Shown here piece after piece: positions 43,782-52,246 of a DNA stretch of 64,000 nucleotides (the stretch's first letter is position 1; each line of letters begins with the position of its first letter). A program made the position numbers and the translations under genes. Under the pieces are notes generated by a model. It made no database searches. It saw only the letters and a list, made by a program, of their open reading frames with translations, and was not told the origin of the DNA. Source of the stretch: JAAYCI01 sp964369525 (GTDB lineage Bacteria; Bacillota; Clostridia; Oscillospirales; Ruminococcaceae). The stretch covers positions 1 through 64,000 of the forward strand of contig CAYJEW010000004.1 in assembly GCA_964369525.1 (NCBI GenBank), in the 5' to 3' direction.

Positions 43782-43819
43782 AAAAGCAACCGATGTGAAA
43801 CCTCACATCGGTTGCTTTT
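43782..43819. terminator. Bidirectional terminator between the ATL gene and the amidase operon
   Basis: A perfect 17-pair stem (AAAAGCAACCGATGTGA and complement) around AACC, with A- and T-runs outside, between convergent genes. Confidence 0.93.
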
Positions 43820-43857
43820 TATTAGCTAAAACATGCTGCCGTTTAGCGCTCGCGCCC

Positions 43858-44046
43858 TTAGCCCTTGCCTCCAAACAACTTTTTCCTAAAGCTATCCAGC
43901 TTTTCTTTCTGCTTTTGCGGCAGTGTACCCAAAATAAGCAGCGCAACCCCTACCACATACCCAATCCCAAGTACAACCTCGTTTATCACCCAAAGCTGCT
44001 GCGCCAGCACAAGCGCCGCCAACAAAAACCCACCTATAATCTTCAT
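43858..44046 (-). CDS. Small two-helix membrane protein, unknown
   Basis: A 62-aa protein: two hydrophobic helices (GGFLLAALVLAQQLWVI and VVLGIGYVVGVALLILGTL) and a basic cytoplasmic tail (QKQKEKLDSFRKKLFGGKG). GGGAGGA precedes the ATG, which lies five bases after the stop of the amidase gene, so the two are co-transcribed and probably coupled. No named family is recognised. Confidence 0.7.
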   Translation of the reverse strand: MKIIGGFLLAALVLAQQLWVINEVVLGIGYVVGVALLILGTLPQKQKEKLDSFRKKLFGGKG

Positions 44047-44051
44047 CCCGT

Positions 44052-46568
44052 TTATCCTCCCTGCGGTATCATGTTCAAAATCGCCTGCGCCGTGCCATAT
44101 GCTGCTGCATATATACCATCTGTGCTGGTACTTTCATAATAGTGCTGCGGGTTTACCAGCATCCCGTATTCATACAGCACCGCGGGGCACAAGGTCGTGC
44201 GTGTTACGCTGTAGTAGCCCCAGGTCGCGTCGTCGCCCCTGCGCCCTGTAGCCTCGCGCATCTCATCCATAAGGCTCTGCGCAAAACCTGCCGAGGGCGG
44301 TACGCTGTACGGATGATAATAAAAACTTAGCATATAATCACGCTCGCCAAGGTCGATATACCCATCCAGCCCGTCGTGATGCACCGATATAAAAAAGTCC
44401 GGCTTAAGCTCGGTTATAACCGCCAGCCGCTCGCTGGTAGACGGGTTCAAATCGTCCTCGCGGGTAAAACTAACGGTTGCCCCCAGCTGCCGCAAACGGT
44501 ACGCAATAGCCTGCGAAAGCGCAAGGTTAATATCCTTTTCGTGCGGGTACCCCGCCTGCCCCGCAATGCCCACCGCCCCGTAGTTAGAGCCTGCGGTTTG
44601 CTGGCCATGCCCTGGGTCCAGCAGTACATGCACGCCCTCCAGCGGCCTTAGCACATCTTCTCCCAGCTCAGGCACTTTTTTAATAAACAGCCTTGTTTGC
44701 CCGTTTTCATACTCTATGTTGTAGCCCCAAATACCCTCGGTTTGTAGCGTTAGTATTGTAGCATTTTCCTGCTGCTGTACCACCGCCGAGCTAACGTACC
44801 CGCTGGCAAATCCCTCTGCCAGCTCAAAGCTCGTGTCATACATTGTCACCGCCAGCTCGCCGCTATTGTCGTCATACTCAATATACGCCGCAGGCGCGCC
44901 GCTACCCTCAAATACTATATACTCGCCCTGCTCGTGCGGCTGCGCGCTAAGGCCTGTAAAACTGCTCTGCGCATCATCTATAAAACTGCAGTTTGTTGCA
45001 AACACCCAGTCCCCACTGGTAATTTGATACGCCTCCACATAACTGCTACCGTTATAAAACTCCACGCTATTTTGCACCACCGCCGTAGCACCTATCGTGA
45101 AGGTTTCATTCATAGAGGCTGTGTTGGTGTAGTCTTCAAGCGCGCTGGCTATCTGGCTTTCTATGCGTATCGCCTGGCCTACTTCTATGTTGGCAGTGGG
45201 GGGCTCCTCTGGCTCTGCTTCGGGCACTACCACGGTGGTTCCACTGCCTGTTCCGCCGCCGCTAACTGCCGTGTACCCTCTGGTTACAACCTTCACCATC
45301 TCGTCTCCACCATTTGTAAACACAAAGTAGTTGTCGCCCTCCGCCAGCGCCACATATACTCCAAACGCACCGTTTGGCGCACGGTCGCTCACCTCGGCAC
45401 CGTTCATTAGTAGCGGCTCGTTTGGGTTGCTGTGCCCTGTAATGTATACATTCTCCCACGTCAGTACACTGCCCACCTCTGGGTAGGTAACCTCCAGATA
45501 CTGCGGTATATCAAACCCGCTCGGCATGTCGTAACCCTCCACAAACGCAAGCGCACTGCCCAGCAACGCAAACTGGCTTTGCGGCTGCTGCGCCTGCGGA
45601 TAGCTGCCCAGCAGATACCCCGTTTGCTCCCCTGCGCTTTGCGCCGCTGTAAAAAACACCAGCCCGTCACTATCGGTATGCACATCACTTTGCGGCGTAA
45701 TAATAATTCCCTCGCCGGCCGCCGCCGCAATATCCTCATAAAGCGTATAGCTTGGCTCAAAATACAGCATTACATGCTCCAGCACGCCTTCCTGCTGTAA
45801 AACACTTGCCATATCAGGGCTTAGCCCTCCATGCTCGCCACCCGCCATCGCCGCTAGCTCCGCACCACTTTCTCCGCCCTCAATCGCCGTGCTCAGCTGG
45901 CGCACCATACTGCTAAGCCCCTCTTCAAACCCAGGCTGCTCCGCCTCTTGCCGGCCTTGCAGCACAATGCCTGCTATCGCATATTTTTCAGGCAGCGCCG
46001 CAAGGCTCTGCACCAAAATCTGGCGGTACTCCTCGTCCGCCGCCGAAAACTCGTCAGCACCCGCAAGCTCTATCGCCTGCTGCACTGCCTCTCCCTGCGC
46101 CAGCGCCGAGTAGTTATCTGCTCCATACGGGTCTACCTGTATCCACAGCTGTATCTCCCGCCCGTGCATCACTTCGCATAAAACTTCAAGCGGGTCAAAC
46201 TCTCCAAGCGTTCCGTCCTGCTCGGCCACACCCTCGGCCGCAGGGAATATCTCATCCCTCCACCAAACGCTCAGCCCCTGCTTTGCATCAAATATTATAG
46301 TGTTTATGCCCTGCTCACTTGCAAAGTCGGCCGCCTGCGTAAAGTACTCTCGCATCGCCTCTTCTTCTGTGTCACTTGGCGCTTGCAGTCCCATTGCACG
46401 CACCGGCCCTTCAAACCTATAGGCCTCTTGCGCCCTTGCAAACATCCCGCTCGCACCACCCAGCGCCACAAAAGCAACCACCGCCGCCAACACAACCACC
46501 AGCGCCAGCACCAAGGCAAACAGCCCCCCGCTCCACCTTTTCTTTTCGCTGTTAAACTCGTTTTGCAT
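44052..46568 (-). CDS. Membrane-anchored N-acetylmuramoyl-L-alanine amidase (Amidase_3) with glycosyl-hydrolase-like N-terminal domain
   Basis: An 838-aa wall enzyme. One N-terminal membrane helix (about residues 16-42) is followed by a TIM-barrel-like region (about 50-350; TIIFDAKQGLSVWW, LWIQVDPYG, IAGIVLQGR) resembling family-10-like glycosyl hydrolase domains of unknown activity, then beta domains (about 355-615). The C-terminal Amidase_3 domain has a full zinc site: LLDPGHG (His), HEKDINL (Glu), ISVHHDG (His), and the catalytic Glu in LYEYGMLVNP. It would cut the lactyl-Ala bond of peptidoglycan outside the cell. ATG at 46568 has AGGAGG seven bases upstream. A two-helix membrane protein is encoded right after. 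Confidence 0.88.
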   Translation of the reverse strand: MQNEFNSEKKRWSGGLFALVLALVVVLAAVVAFVALGGASGMFARAQEAYRFEGPVRAMGLQAPSDTEEEAMREYFTQAADFASEQGINTIIFDAKQGLSVWWRDEIFPAAEGVAEQDGTLGEFDPLEVLCEVMHGREIQLWIQVDPYGADNYSALAQGEAVQQAIELAGADEFSAADEEYRQILVQSLAALPEKYAIAGIVLQGRQEAEQPGFEEGLSSMVRQLSTAIEGGESGAELAAMAGGEHGGLSPDMASVLQQEGVLEHVMLYFEPSYTLYEDIAAAAGEGIIITPQSDVHTDSDGLVFFTAAQSAGEQTGYLLGSYPQAQQPQSQFALLGSALAFVEGYDMPSGFDIPQYLEVTYPEVGSVLTWENVYITGHSNPNEPLLMNGAEVSDRAPNGAFGVYVALAEGDNYFVFTNGGDEMVKVVTRGYTAVSGGGTGSGTTVVVPEAEPEEPPTANIEVGQAIRIESQIASALEDYTNTASMNETFTIGATAVVQNSVEFYNGSSYVEAYQITSGDWVFATNCSFIDDAQSSFTGLSAQPHEQGEYIVFEGSGAPAAYIEYDDNSGELAVTMYDTSFELAEGFASGYVSSAVVQQQENATILTLQTEGIWGYNIEYENGQTRLFIKKVPELGEDVLRPLEGVHVLLDPGHGQQTAGSNYGAVGIAGQAGYPHEKDINLALSQAIAYRLRQLGATVSFTREDDLNPSTSERLAVITELKPDFFISVHHDGLDGYIDLGERDYMLSFYYHPYSVPPSAGFAQSLMDEMREATGRRGDDATWGYYSVTRTTLCPAVLYEYGMLVNPQHYYESTSTDGIYAAAYGTAQAILNMIPQGG

Positions 46569-46629
46569 GCAAAGCCTCCTGCCGCGCACCCACTCTGCGC
46601 ACCCAATATCTTTTTAACAACCCGCCGCT

Positions 46630-46638
46630 ATTATACCA
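46630..46638 (-). promoter_or_regulatory. Extended -10 promoter element of the amidase operon
   Basis: Minus strand TGGTATAAT about 60 bases before the amidase start; no convincing -35 box. The same TGGTATAAT occurs before ddl and the cold-shock gene. Confidence 0.5.
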
Positions 46639-46801
46639 CAACCACCGTCATATAAACACAAACTATACAGTCCCTCAAACCTGCGCCCGCGCGCCCCAGC
46701 AAAGCAGCTGCGCTGCGCCCTCATCACCTAAAATTTCTCAAAAACCCTGCCGCCCACATCCGCTTTGCAATTTTGCCTCGGCAGTTTTTGCAGCAGCGCC
46801 T

Positions 46802-48190
46802 TTAGCCCTGCGGCTCGCTCTGCACAAGATACGGCGCAAACATATGCGCTTTTGTGCGCTCTAGGCTAACTTCGTAATATACGCCATCCTCCCTAAAGTC
46901 TTCGCACATCACCGTGCCATAACTACGTAGCGTGTCTGCCAGCCCCAGCTTTGTGTATGGCAGTAGCATCTGCAACCTACACATCCGCTCGCCCAGCGCC
47001 TCGGCCATAGCCTCCTGCAACCGCTGTAGCCCCTGCCCCGTCTTGGCAGATACCCCCATCGCCGCCCCATCAAACAACACCACCCCCGGTACCTTGTCCA
47101 CCTTGTTATACACCGTTATGCGTGGCGTTTGTGCCGATATCCCAAGCTCGCTTAGCACCTCCTCGGTAACGGCCAGCTGGTTTGCGCTTTGCTCGTCTGC
47201 CGCGTCGCACACCATCAGCAATAGGTCTGCATACTTTGCCTCTTCCAGCGTGCTTTTAAACGCCTCCACAAGGTTGTGCGGCAGGCGAGACACAAACCCT
47301 ACAGTGTCCACCAGTACAGCCGTCTGCCCGTCTGGTAGCACCATGCGCCGCGCGGTTGGGTCCAGCGTTGCAAACAGCATGTCCGCCTGCATAATATCGC
47401 TTCCGGTCAGCGCATTCGCCAGGCTAGACTTACCCACGTTGGTATACCCCACCAGCGCAACCAACGGCACGCCGCTTTTCTCTCGCCCTTTGCGTGTCTC
47501 ATCCCGCCTGCTCTTCATCTCTTCCAGCCGCTTTTTCAGCATGGCAATGCGCCCTCTAATGTATCGGCGGTCGTACTCCAGCTTTGTTTCACCGCCGCCA
47601 CGTCGTGCGCCGCCGCCGCCACCGCCGCCGCCGCCCTGGCGCGACAAACTCGTGCCGTGCCCTGCAAGGCGCGGCAGCCTGTATTCCAGCATGGCAAGCT
47701 CTGTTTGGGTTTTGCCCTCATGGGTGTGCGCCCTACTGCTAAATATCTCTAAAATAAGCATGGTTCGGTCCAGCACAGGTATGTTCAGCTTTTTTTCTAT
47801 GTTTCGTAGCTGGCTGCCCGAAAGCTCGCCGTCAAACACAGCCACCTGCACATCTAAATTTTCAGCCAGCTGTGCCGCCTCTTCCAGCCGCCCTGTTCCC
47901 AGCACGGTTGCGGGCTCTGGCCTATCCCGCTTTTGCATTACCTGCGCCACAGGCTCCATCCCGTTTGCCTCCACCAATGCCCATAGCTCGTCCATACTGC
48001 GCTCAGCATCATACCTTCCGGTATCTATCGCCAGCAAAATTGCGGTTTGCGGCGCCTCAAACACAAGGTTTTCTTCGTGCTGCTTCTCTTCGTGCTGCTT
48101 CTCTTCATGCTGCAAAAAAATATCAGGCCGCTCTTCTATTATGCTCTCCTCCTTCGCCCCTGCACCCCTGCTTGACATAGGCATGCACAA
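46802..48190 (-). CDS. hflX: Ribosome-associated GTPase HflX
   Basis: A 462-aa TRAFAC GTPase that splits or rescues stalled ribosomes. The N-terminal HflX domain has VGTGRLEEAAQLAENLDV and VFDGELSGSQLRN, then a linker with about nine consecutive glycines. The G domain carries G1 GYTNVGKSS, G3 DTVGFVSRLP and G4 NKVDKVPG, and a C-terminal domain ends the protein. The first 45 residues include three tandem HEEKQ-type units. The start is uncertain: TTG at 48190 and ATGs at 48184 and 48178 are in frame, and none has a good ribosome site. Confidence 0.93.
   Translation of the reverse strand: MCMPMSSRGAGAKEESIIEERPDIFLQHEEKQHEEKQHEENLVFEAPQTAILLAIDTGRYDAERSMDELWALVEANGMEPVAQVMQKRDRPEPATVLGTGRLEEAAQLAENLDVQVAVFDGELSGSQLRNIEKKLNIPVLDRTMLILEIFSSRAHTHEGKTQTELAMLEYRLPRLAGHGTSLSRQGGGGGGGGGARRGGGETKLEYDRRYIRGRIAMLKKRLEEMKSRRDETRKGREKSGVPLVALVGYTNVGKSSLANALTGSDIMQADMLFATLDPTARRMVLPDGQTAVLVDTVGFVSRLPHNLVEAFKSTLEEAKYADLLLMVCDAADEQSANQLAVTEEVLSELGISAQTPRITVYNKVDKVPGVVLFDGAAMGVSAKTGQGLQRLQEAMAEALGERMCRLQMLLPYTKLGLADTLRSYGTVMCEDFREDGVYYEVSLERTKAHMFAPYLVQSEPQG
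48072..48113 (-). repeat. 15-bp tandem repeat at the start of hflX
   Basis: Two identical 15-base units (TCTTCGTGCTGCTTC on +) and a partial third with one change, encoding the HEEKQ repeats of the HflX N-terminus. Confidence 0.85.
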
Positions 48191-48342
48191 AGCATAGACT
48201 TAAACTATACAATATATACTATATTCAAGCTCACGGCTAGCTGTGCAAGCCAAATAAACCATCCTACATATTATTCATACTATACATTATAATGCCACGG
48301 GCTTATCATTTCCACCCGTGCAACCACACAAGAGGGTATAAA

Positions 48343-49737
48343 ATGGCCGCAAAACTTTTTATTCAGCGCACCGTAGCCGATTTCGCACCCGGTTTTTTTC
48401 AGCACACCGTGGTAGAAAACGGCTGTGTACAACTAAAACGCGAAAACGCTTTCTTCCCCGAAGTCGGCACATACACCTGCCCCATATTTAATAGCGAGCC
48501 TTTTTTCAGCCTTATCCCCAGCTGGAACGCCGACACCCCAAAAGGCACTGCCATAGAGGTACAGGTACGTGTAAACGTGGGCGGCCGCTGGAGCAGCTGG
48601 CTTAGCTTTGGCCGCTGGAGCCCGTACTCGCGCGGCGAGGCCACAGCCCCTTTGCAGGACGATACCGCCACAATAGACGGCGAATTTTTAAACCTAGCCG
48701 AAGGCAGCGCCCCGGCCGAGGCCGCGCAGATGCGTGTTTTACTCTTCTCGCAAAACCCCTCGCTAACGCCCAAGGTACGGCTTTTGGCCTTCTCGCCAAA
48801 CGTCACACACCAGCAGCAACAAGAAACCCCGGCATTCAGCCGCGTGTTAAACATGCCCTCCTACTCCTGCCAAACGCGCGAGCCTGCGCTGGCGCACCGC
48901 ATTGCAGGTGCCACCAGCCTTACCATGCTCATAAACCGCTGGGGCCAAGACCTTCTTCCCGAAGAGGTAGCCCGCACGGTATACCATAGCCCCAGCGGCC
49001 GCTACAGCAACCTTGCCTTCCTGTGCGCAGGCGCTTCTGCCTACGGATTTTCCAGCCACATTCGCTACGCAGGCATCTCCGCCCTGCGCACCGAAATTTG
49101 GCAGGGGCGTGCTGTGGCCGCGCGTGTCTACTATCAAGCGCCGTCGCTCTCCTCCGAAGAGCAAACCGAGCTACAACATCTTCCGGTAATGCCCGGCGCC
49201 ACCACCACCAGCCACGGCCACCTTGTGGTGGTATGCGGTTTCACCCTGCAAGAAGGCACCGAGATGGTTGTTATGCACGACCCCCTTGCAGAGCATAACG
49301 ACACCGCCCACATCACCCTGCCGCTGGCTACATTTTGCGAAATTTACACAGGCATTGCGCTGTTTATGTCGGCAGGGCCTAAAGACGCAGGCTACGCCCG
49401 CCCCACCCGCACGCTAGCCCGCCTTGAAATAAAAGACAACCTGCTTTATCTATACGAGGGCGAACGCCAGCTTATTCCCCAAACCGAAAAGGACGAAACC
49501 CTGCACCCCGCCACGCTGTGCTACACACTAAGCGACGGCATTGCCTATGCAAGCCAAGCGCAAAAAACCTTCTACTATCCTGTGCAAGACGCCGAGGGCC
49601 TTGTGCATTTCGAGCTTGCCAAGGCGGCCGGCCGCCGCCTAACAGTATACTTTGTGGCCTCGGCCGGCCGCTGCTGGGTTGCCGAAACTCTGCTACCTCA
49701 GCTCCCCGCCACCACCGAAGCCCCGCTTTCGTCATAG
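48343..49737 (+). CDS. Peptidase C39-like family protein without the catalytic cysteine
   Basis: A 464-aa cytoplasmic-looking protein (no signal peptide). The first part (about residues 1-165) is beta-rich with paired Trp motifs (GGRWSSWLSFGRWSPYS). The middle (about 166-350) matches the C39_2/YvpB papain-like fold. There, the segment that normally reads WCSPTS before the first helix is IAGATSLTML, putting Ala188 (GCA at 48904-48906) where the nucleophile belongs. A His region HGHLVVVCGF and Asp region MHDPLAEH are kept. The C-terminus (about 360-464) is another beta domain. So it is probably a binding protein rather than a peptidase. ATG at 48343 follows AGAGGGT. Confidence 0.75.
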   Translation: MAAKLFIQRTVADFAPGFFQHTVVENGCVQLKRENAFFPEVGTYTCPIFNSEPFFSLIPSWNADTPKGTAIEVQVRVNVGGRWSSWLSFGRWSPYSRGEATAPLQDDTATIDGEFLNLAEGSAPAEAAQMRVLLFSQNPSLTPKVRLLAFSPNVTHQQQQETPAFSRVLNMPSYSCQTREPALAHRIAGATSLTMLINRWGQDLLPEEVARTVYHSPSGRYSNLAFLCAGASAYGFSSHIRYAGISALRTEIWQGRAVAARVYYQAPSLSSEEQTELQHLPVMPGATTTSHGHLVVVCGFTLQEGTEMVVMHDPLAEHNDTAHITLPLATFCEIYTGIALFMSAGPKDAGYARPTRTLARLEIKDNLLYLYEGERQLIPQTEKDETLHPATLCYTLSDGIAYASQAQKTFYYPVQDAEGLVHFELAKAAGRRLTVYFVASAGRCWVAETLLPQLPATTEAPLSS

Positions 49738-49851
49738 CTCGCGCATCCTATCTGCTATCACAAAGGGTAAAAGTACCCTCGCCCGCCTTGGCCACCTGCC
49801 AAGGCATATTTTTTTGCAAGCCCCCGTGCACACCGCTAAATAAAACAAGAA

Positions 49852-49877
49852 ACCCGGCAACCATACGGCTGCCGGGC
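49852..49877 (-). terminator. Terminator of the cold-shock gene
   Basis: CCCGGCA-N10-TGCCGGG stem; on the minus strand it is followed by TTTCTTGTTTTATTT. Confidence 0.85.
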
Positions 49878-49893
49878 AGGTTTAGCTTAGGTT

Positions 49894-50106
49894 TTATGCA
49901 GGCTGCACATTGATAGCGCGCAGTTTGTCAGCATTTTTCGGGTCTTGCTCTACGTCATAGGTAACGTGCTGGCCCTCTTGCAGAGTTTTGAAGCCGTCTA
50001 CCATGATGCTGGAGAAATGCACAAATACGTCGTCGCCGCCTTCATCGTTAGAGATGAAGCCATAACCTTTGCTCTCGTTGAACCATTTTACAGTACCTTT
50101 ATTCAT
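49894..50106 (-). CDS. Cold-shock protein, CspA family
   Basis: A 70-aa single-domain OB-fold RNA chaperone. RNP1 is KGYGFISND and RNP2 is VFVHFSSI, within the usual MNKGTVKWFNESKGYGFI start. AAGGAGGT lies before the ATG at 50106; the longer in-frame reading covers only the leader RNA. It has a strong promoter and a leader of about 130 bases, the arrangement in which cspA-type mRNAs refold with temperature. Confidence 0.96.
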   Translation of the reverse strand: MNKGTVKWFNESKGYGFISNDEGGDDVFVHFSSIMVDGFKTLQEGQHVTYDVEQDPKNADKLRAINVQPA

Positions 50107-50243
50107 CAAAGATACCTCCTTAAAGTAATTGTATTTCTCCTGCCGCGTAAAAAAATCGCACTCCTGCTGCAAGTCATGAACCGTACTCATGATTTACAAC
50201 AAAGTGCAAAATCAGGTCGTCGTACATTCAAAACACTAGGGGC

Positions 50244-50272
50244 ATTATACCACCCCTATTTTAGAATGTAAA
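50244..50272 (-). promoter_or_regulatory. Promoter of the cold-shock gene
   Basis: On the minus strand TTTACA (50267-50272), a 17-base spacer ending in TGG and a perfect TATAAT (50244-50249), i.e. an extended -10. The RNA would start near 50237. Confidence 0.82.
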
Positions 50273-50280
50273 GGGGTTTT

Positions 50281-50627
50281 CCTCTTTTCAAATACATCAA
50301 AGTGTAGAAAAACCTTCTTTAAAACCCTTAAACTATCAGCACTATGCCCACTCTTTTATCAAAAACTTTCCCTGCCATACGCCCGCCTGCGCGCGCGCAC
50401 CGCCCCTCCAAAACAGCATTCTTTCTCCACCGCCGCCAAACCTTGTTTTAGCTCCTCACCCCCACATATTGTAAAAACGCGCTGCTTATCCCACACCCTC
50501 TGCTACACCTAGTGCAAACAATGTTAGCTTTTCCCCACTGCTTTCACGCAAACCGATAAATTCAACCCACGGCAAAATAATTATTTTTATATTATTTTTA
50601 CTTGTTTTATTTTGTTTTTTACGCACA
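50281..50627. other. Intergenic region without a recognisable gene
   Basis: Pyrimidine-rich then strongly AT-rich. It lies between the cold-shock promoter and the purB terminator. I see no ORF with a ribosome site and no clear repeat. Confidence 0.5.
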
Positions 50628-50666
50628 AAAATCTCCGAAACCTTTTTCACCGATTTCGGAGATTTA
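50628..50666 (-). terminator. Terminator of the purine cluster (after purB)
   Basis: A perfect 12-pair stem (AAATCTCCGAAA and complement) with a 13-base loop, ending in TTTTT on the minus strand, 20 bases past purB. Confidence 0.9.
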
Positions 50667-50686
50667 TTTTTTTATTTATGCAAAAT

Positions 50687-52120
50687 CTATACCAAAATTG
50701 CAGCCCCGCCAACAATATCCTCGCTTCTGGCAGCAAGCAGCGGCCTCACAATCCCACTAAGATACTGCTCAACCTGGCTTGGCGCGCGGCCCACATAGTC
50801 GTGTGGGTTTTGTAGCGCCGCCAGCTCGTCTGCGCTTAGCCCAAAGCTCTGGTCTGCCGCAATAAGCTCCAGCAGGTTGTTTGGCAGCCCCTCCTGTTTC
50901 ACCCTGTGCGCCGCCGCTTGGCTGTGCTCTCGCAGCTGTTCGTGCAGCTGCTGGCGGTCGCCCCCTTTTTTCACAGCACGCATCATAATATTCTCTGTAG
51001 CCATAAACGGTAGCTCTGCCGCCACGCGCGCCTCCACTACCTTTGGGTACACCACCAGCCCGTCGCACACATTCAGCAAAAGGTTCAGTATTGCGTCGGT
51101 TGCCAAAAACGCCTCGGCTATTGCCACACGCTTGTTTGCGCTGTCGTCCAGCGTGCGCTCAAACCACTGGTTTGCAGCTGTTGCGGCGGGGTTCATCGCA
51201 TCTGCCATCACATACCTCGCCAGCGCACATATCCGCTCGCTACGCATCGGGTTGCGCTTGTACGGCATAGCCGACGAGCCTATCTGGTGCTTTTCAAACG
51301 GCTCTTCCATCTCTTTAAAGTTCTGCAAAATCCTCATGTCGCTCGCAAACTTGTTTGCGCTCTGCGCAAGGCCCGACAGCGCAGTAACCACAAAATAATC
51401 CACCTTGCGGGAGTATGTTTGCCCGCTTACAGGCACAACCTTTTCCATGCCCATCTCTTTTGCAATGTGCTGTTCCACCCGCTCTATCTTCTGCTCATCG
51501 CCTGCAAAAAGCTCCACAAAACTGGCCTGGGTGCCGGTGGTGCCTTTGTTGCCCAAAAGCGCCAGATTATCAAGCCTATTTTCCACCTCTTCAAGGTCCA
51601 TCACAAACTCGTTCAGCCACAGCGTAGCGCGCTTGCCCACGGTTGTCAGCTGTGCCGGCTGCAGGTGGGTATATGCCAGCGCAGGCAGGTCTTTATACTG
51701 CTGTGCAAATTCGCCAAGCAGGCTAATAACGCCCAGCAGCTTGCTTCTCACCAGCTGCAACGCCTGCCGCATCACCAAAATATCGGTGTTGTCGCCCACA
51801 TAGCAGCTGGTAGCCCCAAGGTGAATAATCCCCTTAGCCGCAGGGCACTGCAAGCCATACGCCCAAACATGCGCCATAACGTCGTGGCGCACCTCGGCCT
51901 CGCGCTTTTGCGCCTCTTCGTAGTTTATGTTGTCCACATTCGCCTCTAGCTCGGCAATCTGCTCGTCGGTAATGTTAAGCCCCTCTGCCTGCTCGGCACG
52001 TGCCAGCGCCACCCAAAGGCGCCTCCAGGTACAAAATTTATTGTCTGGCGAAAAGATATACTGCATCTCTTTCGATGCATACCTTGTTTGAAAAGGTGAA
52101 ACATAGCGCTCGTAGCTCAT
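50687..52120 (-). CDS. purB: Adenylosuccinate lyase
   Basis: A 477-aa fumarase-superfamily lyase working twice in purine synthesis (SAICAR to AICAR, adenylosuccinate to AMP). Signature GSSAMPYKRNPMRSE is present, with HDVMAHVWAYG and IHLGATSCYVGDNTD carrying catalytic histidines and TYSRKVDY. ATG at 52120 with GGAGG upstream is preferred over a longer frame. It is last in the purine cluster, 126 bases after purL. Confidence 0.96.
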   Translation of the reverse strand: MSYERYVSPFQTRYASKEMQYIFSPDNKFCTWRRLWVALARAEQAEGLNITDEQIAELEANVDNINYEEAQKREAEVRHDVMAHVWAYGLQCPAAKGIIHLGATSCYVGDNTDILVMRQALQLVRSKLLGVISLLGEFAQQYKDLPALAYTHLQPAQLTTVGKRATLWLNEFVMDLEEVENRLDNLALLGNKGTTGTQASFVELFAGDEQKIERVEQHIAKEMGMEKVVPVSGQTYSRKVDYFVVTALSGLAQSANKFASDMRILQNFKEMEEPFEKHQIGSSAMPYKRNPMRSERICALARYVMADAMNPAATAANQWFERTLDDSANKRVAIAEAFLATDAILNLLLNVCDGLVVYPKVVEARVAAELPFMATENIMMRAVKKGGDRQQLHEQLREHSQAAAHRVKQEGLPNNLLELIAADQSFGLSADELAALQNPHDYVGRAPSQVEQYLSGIVRPLLAARSEDIVGGAAILV

Positions 52121-52246
52121 GTAAGCCTCCTTAAATTTTGTGCTGTGGGTTATGCGCAGTTTAAGCAAAAACGCCTCGCCCTTTTGCCAATGTTGTTAGC
52201 AAAAATATCAGTTTTAGCGCAAAAATCCTGCCGCCAAAATTGTTTA

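Noticed and set aside
50107..50190. N-terminal extension of the cold-shock protein
   Set aside because: The family starts at MNKGTVKWF and the upstream bases are the leader RNA.
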